Notes under the pieces: model-generated | What the model was told of the DNA's origin: nothing | The model's input: only the letters and a program-made list of their open reading frames with translations | The model's database searches: none | Part shown: positions 1-7,128 of the stretch, one piece after another | How the letters are laid out: each line of letters opens with the position of its first letter | Numbering within the stretch: the first letter of the stretch is position 1 | Assembly (NCBI GenBank): GCA_019090765.1 | Contig: JAHRVJ010000365.1 | Span: 1 to 9,988 of the forward strand | Direction of reading: 5' to 3' | From: Ilumatobacteraceae bacterium | GTDB lineage: Bacteria; Actinomycetota; Acidimicrobiia; Acidimicrobiales; Ilumatobacteraceae | DNA: 9,988 nt | Position numbers and translations under genes: made by a program

Positions 1-1280
1 GTCAATACCTCGCTCCAGCGGAGATTCGCGTGGTGCTTGAGGACTCAACACCCTCATTGCTGCTGTGCACTCCAGCGATTGCTGCGAAGCTAAGCAACGA
101 CGGAATCGAGATGTGTCAGACCCTTTCGGTCGACCCGGCGACCGCCACCGGTGAATGGGTCGATCTCGTGAATGGGGCTGATGCAACACCCCTCGATGTA
201 GTGATTGATCCGAATGCTCCAGCGGCCATTGCCTACACGAGTGGCACGACTGGGCGTCCTAAGGGGGCCGTTCACACTCAGCACAACATGCTGTGGCCGG
301 GCGCCCTGGCGCGGGAAACTGATCCGGCTCCGCCCGATGAGCGACATGGTGTTGTGCTCGCCCTTTCGATCCTGAACATGCAAATTCTCGGGCCGCTCTA
401 CTCCTTCACCCAGGGTGAAACCTGCGTACTGATTGATGAATCGAAGCCAGCAGCGCTCGCGGAGTGGATCCGCTCGCAGCGGATCACCCGCCTCATCGCG
501 GTGCCCACGATCTTTCACGACCTGCTTGTCGACCCCGATGTTGACCCTGCTGATCTGTCGACCTTGCGCAGACCCGAATGCGGAGGGTCACACACGCCTC
601 AGGTAGTCCGTGACTTGTTCCTGGAACGGTTTGGGCAACCGGTTCACACCGGCTACGGCCTTACGGAGGCACCCACGTCGGTCGCTCGTGAACGCGTCGA
701 GGACGTGGCCGTTGCCGGATCGGTTGGCCCTCCCCGCGCGGCGGTCGACATTGTCATTCTCGATGACGCCGGCAACGAGCTGCCCGAATCAGCAATTGGT
801 GAGATCTGCATCCGAGCGCGCCGCGAAGGGACGTGGAAAGGGGTGTATTCGCCCGCGCTTGGGTATTGGAATCGGCCCGAGGCGACCCGTGAAGCGTTGC
901 GCGGCGGGGTGCTACATACTGACGATCTTGGAGAGTTGGTTGACGGATTGCTGTTCGTGAAGGATCGGCGCACCGCGCTAATCATCCGTGGCGGGTCGAA
1001 CGTGTACCCGGCCGAGGTCGAGAACGTACTCACCGAGATCGACGGAGTGGCGGGTGCGGCAGCGATCGGGATTCCTGACGAACGGTTGGGTGAACGAGTG
1101 GTGGCGCTAGTCGAGCCGGAACCCGACGCCGAGTTATCGAGTGACCGCATCATCAAGCAATGCCGGGAGCTAATGGCAGGATTCAAAGTCCCCGAAGAAA
1201 TCAAGTTCGTTGAGCAACTCCCGCGCAACGCCATGGGCAAAGTTGTTAAGGCCGGGCTCCGCTCGCACTTCGAGATCTGA
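1..1280 (+). CDS. AMP-forming acyl-CoA synthetase (adenylate-forming enzyme), 5'-truncated by window edge
   Basis: Activates a carboxylic acid with ATP to an acyl-adenylate and then probably to an acyl-CoA, in the cytosol. The frame is open from the first bases of the window and reads Q-Y-L-A-P-A-E-I-R before the GTG at 30, a typical internal stretch of the family, so the real start lies upstream. Counting from the GTG at 30: the ATP-binding loop YTSGTTGRPKG is at residues 69-79, the A5 motif GYGLTEAP at 208-215, the A7-type HTDDLGEL at 296-303, the hinge and RGGSNVYPAEVE at about 311-331, and the A10 motif PRNAMGK with the C-terminal catalytic Lys at 404. All core motifs present look intact, so the enzyme is probably active. 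The substrate is unknown; medium-chain, cyclic or aromatic acids are all possible. It is convergent with the SDR gene, with an 86-bp gap. The enzyme class is very likely; CoA-ligase rather than another adenylating activity is an inference from context. Confidence 0.93.
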   Translation, partial: QYLAPAEIRVVLEDSTPSLLLCTPAIAAKLSNDGIEMCQTLSVDPATATGEWVDLVNGADATPLDVVIDPNAPAAIAYTSGTTGRPKGAVHTQHNMLWPGALARETDPAPPDERHGVVLALSILNMQILGPLYSFTQGETCVLIDESKPAALAEWIRSQRITRLIAVPTIFHDLLVDPDVDPADLSTLRRPECGGSHTPQVVRDLFLERFGQPVHTGYGLTEAPTSVARERVEDVAVAGSVGPPRAAVDIVILDDAGNELPESAIGEICIRARREGTWKGVYSPALGYWNRPEATREALRGGVLHTDDLGELVDGLLFVKDRRTALIIRGGSNVYPAEVENVLTEIDGVAGAAAIGIPDERLGERVVALVEPEPDAELSSDRIIKQCRELMAGFKVPEEIKFVEQLPRNAMGKVVKAGLRSHFEI

Positions 1281-1366
1281 CAACGAAAGCGCTGGGTGGT
1301 GTCCGCTACGAACCGGTGCCGACTGACTGGCGCTGGCGGTGGCCCCTGGCCGAGCACGGAGCCTGC

Positions 1367-2113
1367 TCAAGCCCGCATGTACCAGCCGCCGCTGACGTTG
1401 ATCACTTCACCGGTGATGAACCTGGCCTGATCAGAAACCAGAAACGCAACCACATCGGCAACTTCGGCTGGCTCACCGAGTCGTCGTAGCGGAGTCTTGG
1501 CGGCCTCGTCGGCGTACCGCTCGGGGTGGGCATCAACCCACTTCGATCGAATGATCCCCGGGGCTACACCGTTGCAGCGCACCCCCGACGGCCCGGCTTC
1601 GGCCGCGACATTCTTCATGTACGAGTGCAAGGCGGCCTTTGATGGAGCGTAAGCGCCGCCGTACCCCGAGGTGGTCCAAGCCGCGACCGATGAGATCATC
1701 ACGATGTTCCCGCGACCGCGTTCGATCATCGAGGGCAGCACGGCGGCGGTCAGTAATGCCGGCCCGCGCACGTTGGCGGTCATCACCGGGTCCCATTGCT
1801 CGCTGGTGATCTCGGTTGCTGGTGCCGGTTGGTTTAGGCCGGCGTTGTTGATCAACACTTCGATCGGCCCGACGGCCTTGGCAATTTCACGGATGCGGGT
1901 GGCCGCGTCGTCGGCCCCGACGTCAAGTTCGAAGCCGTCGGCGAGCCCACCGGTATCAGCGATGGCTGACACGGTCGCTTCGATTCGCGCGGCGTGCACG
2001 TCGGTAACGATCACGCGGTAGCCATCGGCGGCCAGTCGGAACGCAGTGGAGCGGCCAATGCCATCGCCCGCGGCTCCAGTGATCAGCGCAATAGGTGGAT
2101 CTTGCTGGGTCAT
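1367..2113 (-). CDS. SDR-family NAD(P)-dependent oxidoreductase
   Basis: A classical short-chain dehydrogenase/reductase of 248 residues, the usual length for the family. It probably interconverts a hydroxyl and a keto group on a pathway intermediate. Visible elements in order: the dinucleotide-binding loop ITGAAGDGIG at 11-20, with one residue more than the common TGxxxGIG spacing; Asp38 at the end of the second strand (VTDVH), which in this family usually favours NAD over NADP; NNAG at 89-92; the structural Asn in TANVRG (N114); a catalytic Ser at 141/142; the YAPSK motif with Tyr155 and Lys159; and the C-terminal ITGEVINVSGGW segment. The ATG at 2113 fits the family N-terminus, but no strong ribosome binding site precedes it. 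It is divergent from the DUF2889 gene and convergent with the acyl-CoA synthetase. Role in oxidising a beta-hydroxyacyl-CoA or cyclic alcohol is a guess from the neighbours. Confidence 0.95.
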   Translation of the reverse strand: MTQQDPPIALITGAAGDGIGRSTAFRLAADGYRVIVTDVHAARIEATVSAIADTGGLADGFELDVGADDAATRIREIAKAVGPIEVLINNAGLNQPAPATEITSEQWDPVMTANVRGPALLTAAVLPSMIERGRGNIVMISSVAAWTTSGYGGAYAPSKAALHSYMKNVAAEAGPSGVRCNGVAPGIIRSKWVDAHPERYADEAAKTPLRRLGEPAEVADVVAFLVSDQARFITGEVINVSGGWYMRA

Positions 2114-2438
2114 TGCACGGTCACTACTCGATCATTGCTAGGTGATTAGTTGGTCATCGTGTACATCGGGAGTCTCGGTGGGCGACTCTAGCGAACTGTA
2201 TTTGGCAACGATTCGTCCACCACTCAACAACAGAGCAGCAGATGAATGAGAGACTGGGATCTCCGGTATTCGTTGCCGACGATTATCTGTACGAGACGCG
2301 CGAGGCGTCCACTCGCTACGTGCCGCGCGGCTCGACCCGTCGCGGTCGATGTAGTTCGGCTCTGTCGAAAGTACGCTCGATCTTTGTGTATCCCCCATTC
2401 GATATTTGTTACGCCCGCTGCGGTAGTTGTTCTCGCTG
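2114..2438. promoter_or_regulatory. Divergent intergenic region between the SDR and DUF2889 genes
   Basis: About 325 bp without a convincing gene; it should hold the promoters of both flanking genes because these diverge. Two weak symmetric elements can be seen: GAGTC (2170-2174) facing GACTC (2184-2188), and GGCAACGA (2204-2211) facing TCGTTGCC (2270-2277). Either could be part of a repressor site, but both are short enough to be chance. I could not place a convincing -35/-10 pair on either strand. Reading frames here are short and not protein-like. Confidence 0.4.
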
Positions 2439-3497
2439 ATGGCGCTCCCCAACCAACCCCGTGATCCGCGCCCTCAGCTTCCGCCGCGCTCTCCTAACTC
2501 GGTCCGGCGCACCAGCAATATCGACATGTTGCACGACGGCGACATGCTCAGCTTGCATGGAGTCGCACGTGACCTAGTAACCGATGCCGAGGGTCGTGGA
2601 GCGGTGCTGGCCGAGGGTTCGATCGAAGTCGAACTTGATGGCGACCGGATACTGCTCAGCATTCGGACCACCCCAGAGCTGCCTGGTTCAGATTCACTTG
2701 TCGGCCTCCACGTGGGACGCGGATTTCGAGCCGCGTCCACCGCGATTCTGCCCGATGAAATGGTTGCTCAGCCGGTGGCGTTGTTGCTTGACGATCTCCC
2801 CGTCGCTGCGATTGTTTCTGCCTACAGCCGCACGTACGAAATCAGCGATGACGATGGTTCTGAATCAAAGTCTGGCTCAGACTCGGGATCAGCTGATGGT
2901 GAAGGTGGGCGGCCTAACCTACTGCTGAATACGTCTCAGGTGATGCTCGATATTTGCTCGGGATGGCGATCTGACGGCGAACTGATGGCGTCAATTCGCG
3001 ACGGCGACGGAATGAGTCTGGTCGCTCCGAGCGTGCCCGAGGATGAGGGCCCCGATGATCCCTTGGCCTGGCACGAGATGCTTCCCCTCGGTCGCGGCGT
3101 GATGCGTCGCAGCCGGATCATCGATCTGGCGGTTGGCGATCCCACCGATATCAGCGGTCACGACGTAGCGCTGTGGGCGTGGTTTCGTGACTCCCACTGT
3201 TCGGTAGACGACCACAAGACGGTCTTGCACGAGTACGAAGTAGCTGGGCGAATCGAGCCCAACCGTGGCCCGCTTTCGGAGTGCATTGCGACCCCGAGGG
3301 TCTTGCCGTTCCCCGATTGCCCTACAGCCGCGGCGAGCGCTGGTCGCTTGGTGGGCCTCTCACTGAGCGAGATCAGCCACCATGTGCGTAAAGAGTTCCG
3401 GGGTGTTTCCACCTGTACTCACCTCAACGACTTGTTTCGGTCGGTCGGTGATGTCGAATCGCTACTCGCGCCGCGCGTCGACGCTGCTTCTAGTTAG
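2439..3497 (+). CDS. DUF2889 family protein
   Basis: A protein of 352 residues from the ATG at 2439; an in-frame TTG at 2427 is an alternative start. It is recognised as a DUF2889 (PF11136) protein by its ordered features: a basic, Pro-rich N-terminus leading to SVRRTSNIDM (about 21-30), a first beta-rich segment to about residue 130, and a C-terminal block with LPFPDCP (289-295), GRLVGLSLSEISHHVRKEF and the hallmark CTHLND (326-331). Between the halves lies an acidic Ser/Asp/Gly-rich linker (about 135-157). The family has no established biochemical function that I can state. The conserved Cys-Thr-His could be catalytic or bind metal, which is inference only. No signal peptide or membrane segment is apparent, so it is probably cytosolic. 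It sits 102 bp upstream of the amidohydrolase/dehydrogenase operon in the same direction, so it may be cotranscribed or separately controlled. No clear ribosome binding site is seen at either start. Confidence 0.88.
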   Translation: MALPNQPRDPRPQLPPRSPNSVRRTSNIDMLHDGDMLSLHGVARDLVTDAEGRGAVLAEGSIEVELDGDRILLSIRTTPELPGSDSLVGLHVGRGFRAASTAILPDEMVAQPVALLLDDLPVAAIVSAYSRTYEISDDDGSESKSGSDSGSADGEGGRPNLLLNTSQVMLDICSGWRSDGELMASIRDGDGMSLVAPSVPEDEGPDDPLAWHEMLPLGRGVMRRSRIIDLAVGDPTDISGHDVALWAWFRDSHCSVDDHKTVLHEYEVAGRIEPNRGPLSECIATPRVLPFPDCPTAAASAGRLVGLSLSEISHHVRKEFRGVSTCTHLNDLFRSVGDVESLLAPRVDAASS

Positions 3498-3529
3498 AGA
3501 TTCTCGAAGGTGCGGGCGGCGAGAGGGTG

Positions 3530-3538
3530 TGCTAGAAA
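3530..3538 (+). promoter_or_regulatory. Possible extended -10 promoter element for the amidohydrolase/dehydrogenase operon
   Basis: TGCTAGAAA reads as an extended -10 (TG-N-TAGAAA), 62 bases before the ATG at 3600, in the intergenic gap after the DUF2889 stop. No good -35 hexamer stands at the usual distance, although extended -10 promoters can do without one. Sigma specificity in this organism is unknown, so this is only a candidate. Confidence 0.25.
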
Positions 3539-3564
3539 ATGGGCGTAAGTGACACCGATGTTAG

Positions 3565-3582
3565 AGACCGCGCTGGCGGTCT
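3565..3582 (+). promoter_or_regulatory. Perfect 7-bp-stem palindrome/hairpin upstream of the amidohydrolase operon
   Basis: AGACCGC, a four-base spacer GCTG, then GCGGTCT: a perfect inverted repeat of 7 + 4 + 7 bases ending 17 bases before the ATG at 3600. It lies downstream of the possible -10 element. It could be an operator for a dimeric repressor such as a TetR-type protein, a 5'-UTR hairpin, or a terminator for the DUF2889 transcript. No T-run follows it, which argues against an intrinsic terminator. The symmetry is seen directly; the role is inference. Confidence 0.45.
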
Positions 3583-3599
3583 GTGGAAGTGAGTAGGAA

Positions 3600-4730
3600 A
3601 TGCTGACCGACGATGTACAGGTGATCTCTGTTGACGATCATGTCGTTGAACATCCAAATGTTTGGCGCGACCGGCTGCCAGAGAAGTACAAGGAGGCGGG
3701 CCCCTTCAATTCCCGTGATGCCGAGGGCCGCGACGCGTGGACTTTCGAAGGTGAGGTCAGTTACGCCGTTGGTCTCAACGCGGTTGCGGGCAAGAAATTC
3801 GAAGACATCGGTCTTGAGCCGCTGACTTTCGACGACATGCGCGAGGGCTGTTACGTGCCCGCGGAGCGCTTGAAAGATATGGATGCCGACGGGATCCATG
3901 CCCAGCTCTGCTTCCCAAGTTTCCCCGGGTTTTGCGGCAGCCGATTCATGGCAGCCAAAGATAAGGATCTGGCTGCAGCTTGCATCAGCGCTTGGAACGA
4001 CTGGATGATTGACGAGTGGGCTGGCGAAATGCCGGGCCGCCAAATTCCGCTGGCGATCGTGCCGCTGTGGGATATCGAAAAGGCCACTGCGGAAGCCAAG
4101 CGAATCATCGACCGCGGAGCAAGAACGATTTCTCTGACTGAAGCTCCTCACGCCATTGGTCTGCCGTCGTATCACACCGATCATTGGGATCCGCTGCTCG
4201 CGGTGCTCAACGACGCCGAGGTGCCGATGTCGGTTCACTTCGGCAGCGGCGGTGCGCCAACGGTGGCCGCGGAGGCTCCGTTCACAACGGCGATTGCCTT
4301 GTACGGGCTCAACTCGCAGATGGCCACGGTCGATCTGGTGAACTCCCAGGTCTTCACCAAGTTCCCGAAGCTGAAGGTGGCCCTCTCCGAGGGCGGAATC
4401 GGTTGGATTCCGTACATTCTCGAACGCTGCGACTACACGTGGGAACGTCACCGTTGGTACACGGGGATGGAAAATTCGACCAAGCCGTCTGAGTTGTTTC
4501 GTAAGCATCTTTACGGGTGCTTTATTGCCGACGACGCGGGCCTGGCGAACCTCGATCTGATCGGCGAAGACAACGTGATGTTCGAAGGCGACTACCCGCA
4601 CTCCGACTGCAACTGGCCGCATGCCCGCAAGCTGCTCGCTGAGTCTTTGGCGCACCTTCCCGATGCCACTGCGGCCAAGGTTGCCGAAGGCAACGCACGG
4701 AAACTCTTCAACTTCCCGCGTACTTCCTGA
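3600..4730 (+). CDS. Amidohydrolase-fold (PF04909, 'amidohydrolase 2') metal-dependent hydrolase or decarboxylase
   Basis: A TIM-barrel protein of 376 residues in the amidohydrolase superfamily that includes ACMSD, gamma-resorcylate decarboxylase and related lyases and hydrolases. Candidate metal and catalytic residues in barrel order are: D12-x-H14 in ISVDDHVVEHP, H213 in MSVHFGSGG, E264 in ALSEGGIGW, and D331 in FEGDYPHSDCNWP. The first His of the usual HxH is Asp here, and the position taken by a His in ACMSD appears to be Glu. The ATG at 3600 is supported by purine-rich GGAAG at 3585-3589 and AGGA at 3595-3598. It is the first gene of a three-gene operon, 21 bp ahead of an acyl-CoA dehydrogenase-like gene, which suggests action on an acyl-CoA pathway intermediate. 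The reaction (C-N, C-O or C-C cleavage) cannot be decided from sequence. It is clearly diverged from the two amidohydrolases encoded further right. Confidence 0.93.
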   Translation: MLTDDVQVISVDDHVVEHPNVWRDRLPEKYKEAGPFNSRDAEGRDAWTFEGEVSYAVGLNAVAGKKFEDIGLEPLTFDDMREGCYVPAERLKDMDADGIHAQLCFPSFPGFCGSRFMAAKDKDLAAACISAWNDWMIDEWAGEMPGRQIPLAIVPLWDIEKATAEAKRIIDRGARTISLTEAPHAIGLPSYHTDHWDPLLAVLNDAEVPMSVHFGSGGAPTVAAEAPFTTAIALYGLNSQMATVDLVNSQVFTKFPKLKVALSEGGIGWIPYILERCDYTWERHRWYTGMENSTKPSELFRKHLYGCFIADDAGLANLDLIGEDNVMFEGDYPHSDCNWPHARKLLAESLAHLPDATAAKVAEGNARKLFNFPRTS

Positions 4731-4751
4731 CTGATTGCTGCTGATTCGAAA

Positions 4752-5780
4752 ATGGATCTATCGCTTACCGAAGATCAACAGACGATCACGGAGCTTTTTG
4801 CTTCGTTCTTCGCCAAGGAGTGTGACGGCGAATTCGTTCGCGAAGCCGAGCCGCTCGGTCACCACGATGAGCTTTGGGCAAAGCTGATCGAGATGGGCAT
4901 GGTGTCGATGGGGGTTCCCGCTGATGCTGGTGGCGGAGGTCTTGGCCTGCTCGATTTGGCGTTGGTCGCTGAGGTCTACGGGTCATCGATCGCTCCGGTA
5001 CCGTTCGTTGAGGCTGTTGTCGCCGCGCGCTTGCTGGCCGCAGTTGGCTCATCGGGCTCGGAGCTACTGGCGAGTGTCGTCGATGGCAGTACCGCCACGA
5101 TCGCATTGCGTCCCGCCGTCGACCGCTCGGCGCGCCTGGTTCCCGCCGCTGCTGTTGCCGACATCGTGATTGCGCTCGACGGTGACGAGTTGGTCGCGGT
5201 TTCTCAGGGGGCTAGCAACCGGCCCACAGCAGTGAAGAATTTGGGGTCGGGTCCGGTTGCCAATGTTGACCTCACCTTGTCTGCCCGCCAAGTGCTCGCA
5301 GTGGGTAACGAGGCCCAGCAGCTTTACGCAACGGCGTTGCTTGAGTGGAAGGCACTTACCGCTTCGGCACTTGTTGGGCTGGGTCGAGAAGCACTACGCA
5401 TCGGTTTGCAGTACGTGATGGAGCGTCACCAGTTTGGTGTCCCTATTGGCAGCTTTCAAAGTGTTCAACACCGCTTTGCCGATGACGCGACTGCACTCGA
5501 TGCCGCTGGGCTACTGGCCCGCAAGGCCGCGTGGTCGGTCGACGAAGGCGAGCCTGACGCCGTCGCTCTGGTCAGCCAAGGGTTCATCTTCGCATCCGAA
5601 GGCGCGCAACGAACCGCTGGCGACAGCCTGCACTTCCATGGGGGATACGGGTTCATGCTCGAATACGACATCCAGCTCTATTACCGGCGCGCCAAGGCTT
5701 GGTCGATTATCTGGGACGACCCTCGCCGCGAGTTGGCACGCGTCGCCGATGCCCTCTACGGTCCTGTGGGAGCTGCCTGA
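4752..5780 (+). CDS. Acyl-CoA dehydrogenase-like short subunit, probable non-catalytic partner
   Basis: A 342-residue acyl-CoA dehydrogenase-family protein, shorter than the usual roughly 380-400. It starts with the typical MDLSLTEDQQTITELFASFF helix and keeps RHQFGVPIGSFQSVQHRFAD (225-244) and HFHGGYGFMLEYDIQLYYRRAKA near 294-316. The middle beta domain is degenerate: the canonical YxEPxxGSD FAD/substrate motif is absent and replaced by an Ala-rich segment. The C-terminal motif that carries Glu in MCAD-type enzymes reads YYRRAKA, and no Glu is obvious at the alternative helix-G position (about L197-A205). This matches the catalytically poor subunit of alpha2beta2 FadE heterotetramers such as ChsE1-ChsE2 (FadE28-FadE29). 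The full-length partner starts only two bases after its stop. Inferred role: structural and cofactor-completing subunit of an acyl-CoA dehydrogenase. No clear ribosome binding site precedes the ATG at 4752, which suggests coupling to the gene upstream. Confidence 0.92.
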   Translation: MDLSLTEDQQTITELFASFFAKECDGEFVREAEPLGHHDELWAKLIEMGMVSMGVPADAGGGGLGLLDLALVAEVYGSSIAPVPFVEAVVAARLLAAVGSSGSELLASVVDGSTATIALRPAVDRSARLVPAAAVADIVIALDGDELVAVSQGASNRPTAVKNLGSGPVANVDLTLSARQVLAVGNEAQQLYATALLEWKALTASALVGLGREALRIGLQYVMERHQFGVPIGSFQSVQHRFADDATALDAAGLLARKAAWSVDEGEPDAVALVSQGFIFASEGAQRTAGDSLHFHGGYGFMLEYDIQLYYRRAKAWSIIWDDPRRELARVADALYGPVGAA

Positions 5781-5782
5781 TC

Positions 5783-6973
5783 ATGGACTTCAGAATGGGA
5801 GAAAAGAGCGACGAGTTCGCCAAGGAGGTGGCGGACTTCCTCGATGAACACCTCACCGAGGAGGTTGTGATGGAGGCTCACGAAACGGGCACCGTGCACA
5901 ACTGGGGTTTCTACAAGGCGATGGCTGACGCGGGGTACACGCGGGCCGCCTGGCCGAAAGAGTTCGGTGGTCAAGAGCGCGATCCTTTCGAGATGGCGGC
6001 GCTCTCGGACCAGTTGAATCTTCGCCACGCGCCGACCGACGGCTCAAGCGTGACGCTGATGATCTGTAGCACGTTGCGCCACGTTGGTACACCCGAACAG
6101 CAGGCCGACATCATTCCGCGGGGTCTCAACGGCGAGATCCTGATCTGCCTCGGTTACAGCGAACCCGACTCGGGCTCGGATGCCGCGGCCGCTGCCACCC
6201 GAGCTGATCGTGATGGTGACGAGTGGGTGATCAACGGGCAGAAGATGTTCACCACGTTGGCCCACGAGGCCGACTACGTGTTCATGTTGACCCGCACCAA
6301 TCACGACGTTCCCAAACATAAGGGCCTCACGATGTTCCTGGTGCCGATGGACGCCGAAGGCATCGAGATCCAGCCCGTACACACGATGGGTGGCGAACGG
6401 ACCAACATCACTTTCTACAACGATGTCAAGGTTCCCGACGCTCTACGCGTTGGCGATGTCGATGCCGGCTGGGGCGTCATGCGTGTTGCCTTGACTTTCG
6501 AACGCGGCGGCTCGATGATGGGCCAATCGGTGCGACTCGTTCGTCTCGTCGAGGAGTGGGCGAAGGAGAATTTGGCGCCCAACGGACGGCCATGGATTGA
6601 GGATCCGCTGGTTCGTGAACGATTGGCGCGGGCCAATATGTTGAACAACGCTGGCGCCCTCCTCGGGTTGCGAAGCGCCGACCTGTTTAATCGTGGAGAG
6701 CTGCCGGGCGTGGAAGGGTCGATGTCGAAGCTGTTCTCGTCGGAAAAGTTCTTAGCGATCTGCGAAGACTTGGTCGACATGCTCGGCCCCGAAGGGGTGC
6801 TTCAACATGGCGAAGACGATGCGCCGTCGGCAGGCTGGGTTGAGCACGCCATGCGTCACGCCGTAGTCACAACGATTTACGGAGGGACCAGCGAGATCCA
6901 ACGCGGCATCATCGCCGAACACGGCCTCGGCCTCCCAAGAACCCGCAAAAGCGACCGCGCCCGCAACAGCTAA
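5783..6973 (+). CDS. Acyl-CoA dehydrogenase, probable catalytic subunit of a heteromeric FadE enzyme
   Basis: An FAD-dependent flavoenzyme of 396 residues that would desaturate an acyl-CoA at the alpha-beta position and pass electrons to ETF. Visible elements: the N-terminal helical domain from MDFRMGEKSDEFAKEVADFL; the FAD/substrate motif GYSEPDSGSD at 124-133; the beta domain with WVINGQKMFTT at about 148-158; FERGGS with Glu240; and the C-terminal YGGTSEIQR at 366-374. Gly367 replaces the Glu of MCAD-type enzymes, so Glu240 is the likely base, as in isovaleryl-CoA and FadE29-type dehydrogenases. The ATG at 5783 fits the family N-terminus and lies two bases after the upstream stop, with GGGAG about 10 bases ahead. 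The frame stays open upstream to 5699, but a start there would overlap the previous gene by about 80 bases. The close pairing implies a complex with the short subunit. Substrate unknown; branched or ring-bearing CoA esters are plausible. Confidence 0.94.
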   Translation: MDFRMGEKSDEFAKEVADFLDEHLTEEVVMEAHETGTVHNWGFYKAMADAGYTRAAWPKEFGGQERDPFEMAALSDQLNLRHAPTDGSSVTLMICSTLRHVGTPEQQADIIPRGLNGEILICLGYSEPDSGSDAAAAATRADRDGDEWVINGQKMFTTLAHEADYVFMLTRTNHDVPKHKGLTMFLVPMDAEGIEIQPVHTMGGERTNITFYNDVKVPDALRVGDVDAGWGVMRVALTFERGGSMMGQSVRLVRLVEEWAKENLAPNGRPWIEDPLVRERLARANMLNNAGALLGLRSADLFNRGELPGVEGSMSKLFSSEKFLAICEDLVDMLGPEGVLQHGEDDAPSAGWVEHAMRHAVVTTIYGGTSEIQRGIIAEHGLGLPRTRKSDRARNS

Positions 6974-6985
6974 CCCCCTGCCTTC

Positions 6986-7038
6986 CCGTTTGTGTGTAGT
7001 TTTCTGCCAGATGCGGCCCGAAATCCGGACACAAACGG
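6986..7038. repeat. 53-bp element bounded by perfect 10-bp inverted repeats at a convergent junction
   Basis: CCGTTTGTGT (6986-6995) is matched exactly by ACACAAACGG (7029-7038), with 33 bases between. Inside are two small nested symmetries, GCC-agatgc-GGC (7007-7018) and CCG-aaatc-CGG (7018-7028). It lies 12 bases after the dehydrogenase stop and about 90 bases from the stop of the convergent amidohydrolase. It may fold as a branched hairpin acting as a bidirectional terminator, or be a REP/MITE-like repeat with copies elsewhere. The loop is too long and there is no T-run, so it is not a standard intrinsic terminator. Confidence 0.5.
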
Positions 7039-7049
7039 TGGGGTTCGAC

Positions 7050-7067
7050 GCGGGCGGTGTCACCCGC
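7050..7067 (-). terminator. GC-rich hairpin downstream of the amidohydrolase operon, weak terminator candidate
   Basis: GCGGG (7050-7054) faces CCCGC (7063-7067) across eight bases, about 60 bases beyond the stop of the leftward amidohydrolase gene. There is no T-run, so any terminator role would be Rho-aided or minor. The inverted repeat is seen; its function is not. Confidence 0.2.
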
Positions 7068-7128
7068 AGCCGATCGGGTGCAGCACGCTGGCTTGCAGCC
7101 CGCTCAGCTGGAGGCTCCGTGCGCCCGG

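Noticed and set aside
653..1357. 234-codon frame on the - strand opposite the acyl-CoA synthetase
   Set aside because: Ser/Arg/Pro-rich translation without domains, mirroring a gene with intact motifs.
1352..1368. GAGCA...TGCTC inverted repeat at the end of the SDR gene as a terminator
   Set aside because: Only five base pairs with a seven-base loop, overlapping the stop codon and with no T-run; likely chance.
2138..2452. 104-codon frame on the - strand in the divergent intergenic region
   Set aside because: No protein-like pattern or ribosome binding site, and it overlaps the start of the DUF2889 gene.
3561..4655. Open reading frame of 364 codons on the - strand opposite the amidohydrolase gene at 3600
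   Set aside because: It lies entirely antisense to a gene with clear family motifs, and its translation shows no recognisable domain. Long antisense frames are expected in GC-rich coding DNA.
5699..5782. Upstream in-frame extension of the acyl-CoA dehydrogenase
   Set aside because: It would overlap the preceding gene by about 80 bases, and its residues do not look like the family N-terminus, whereas the ATG at 5783 does.
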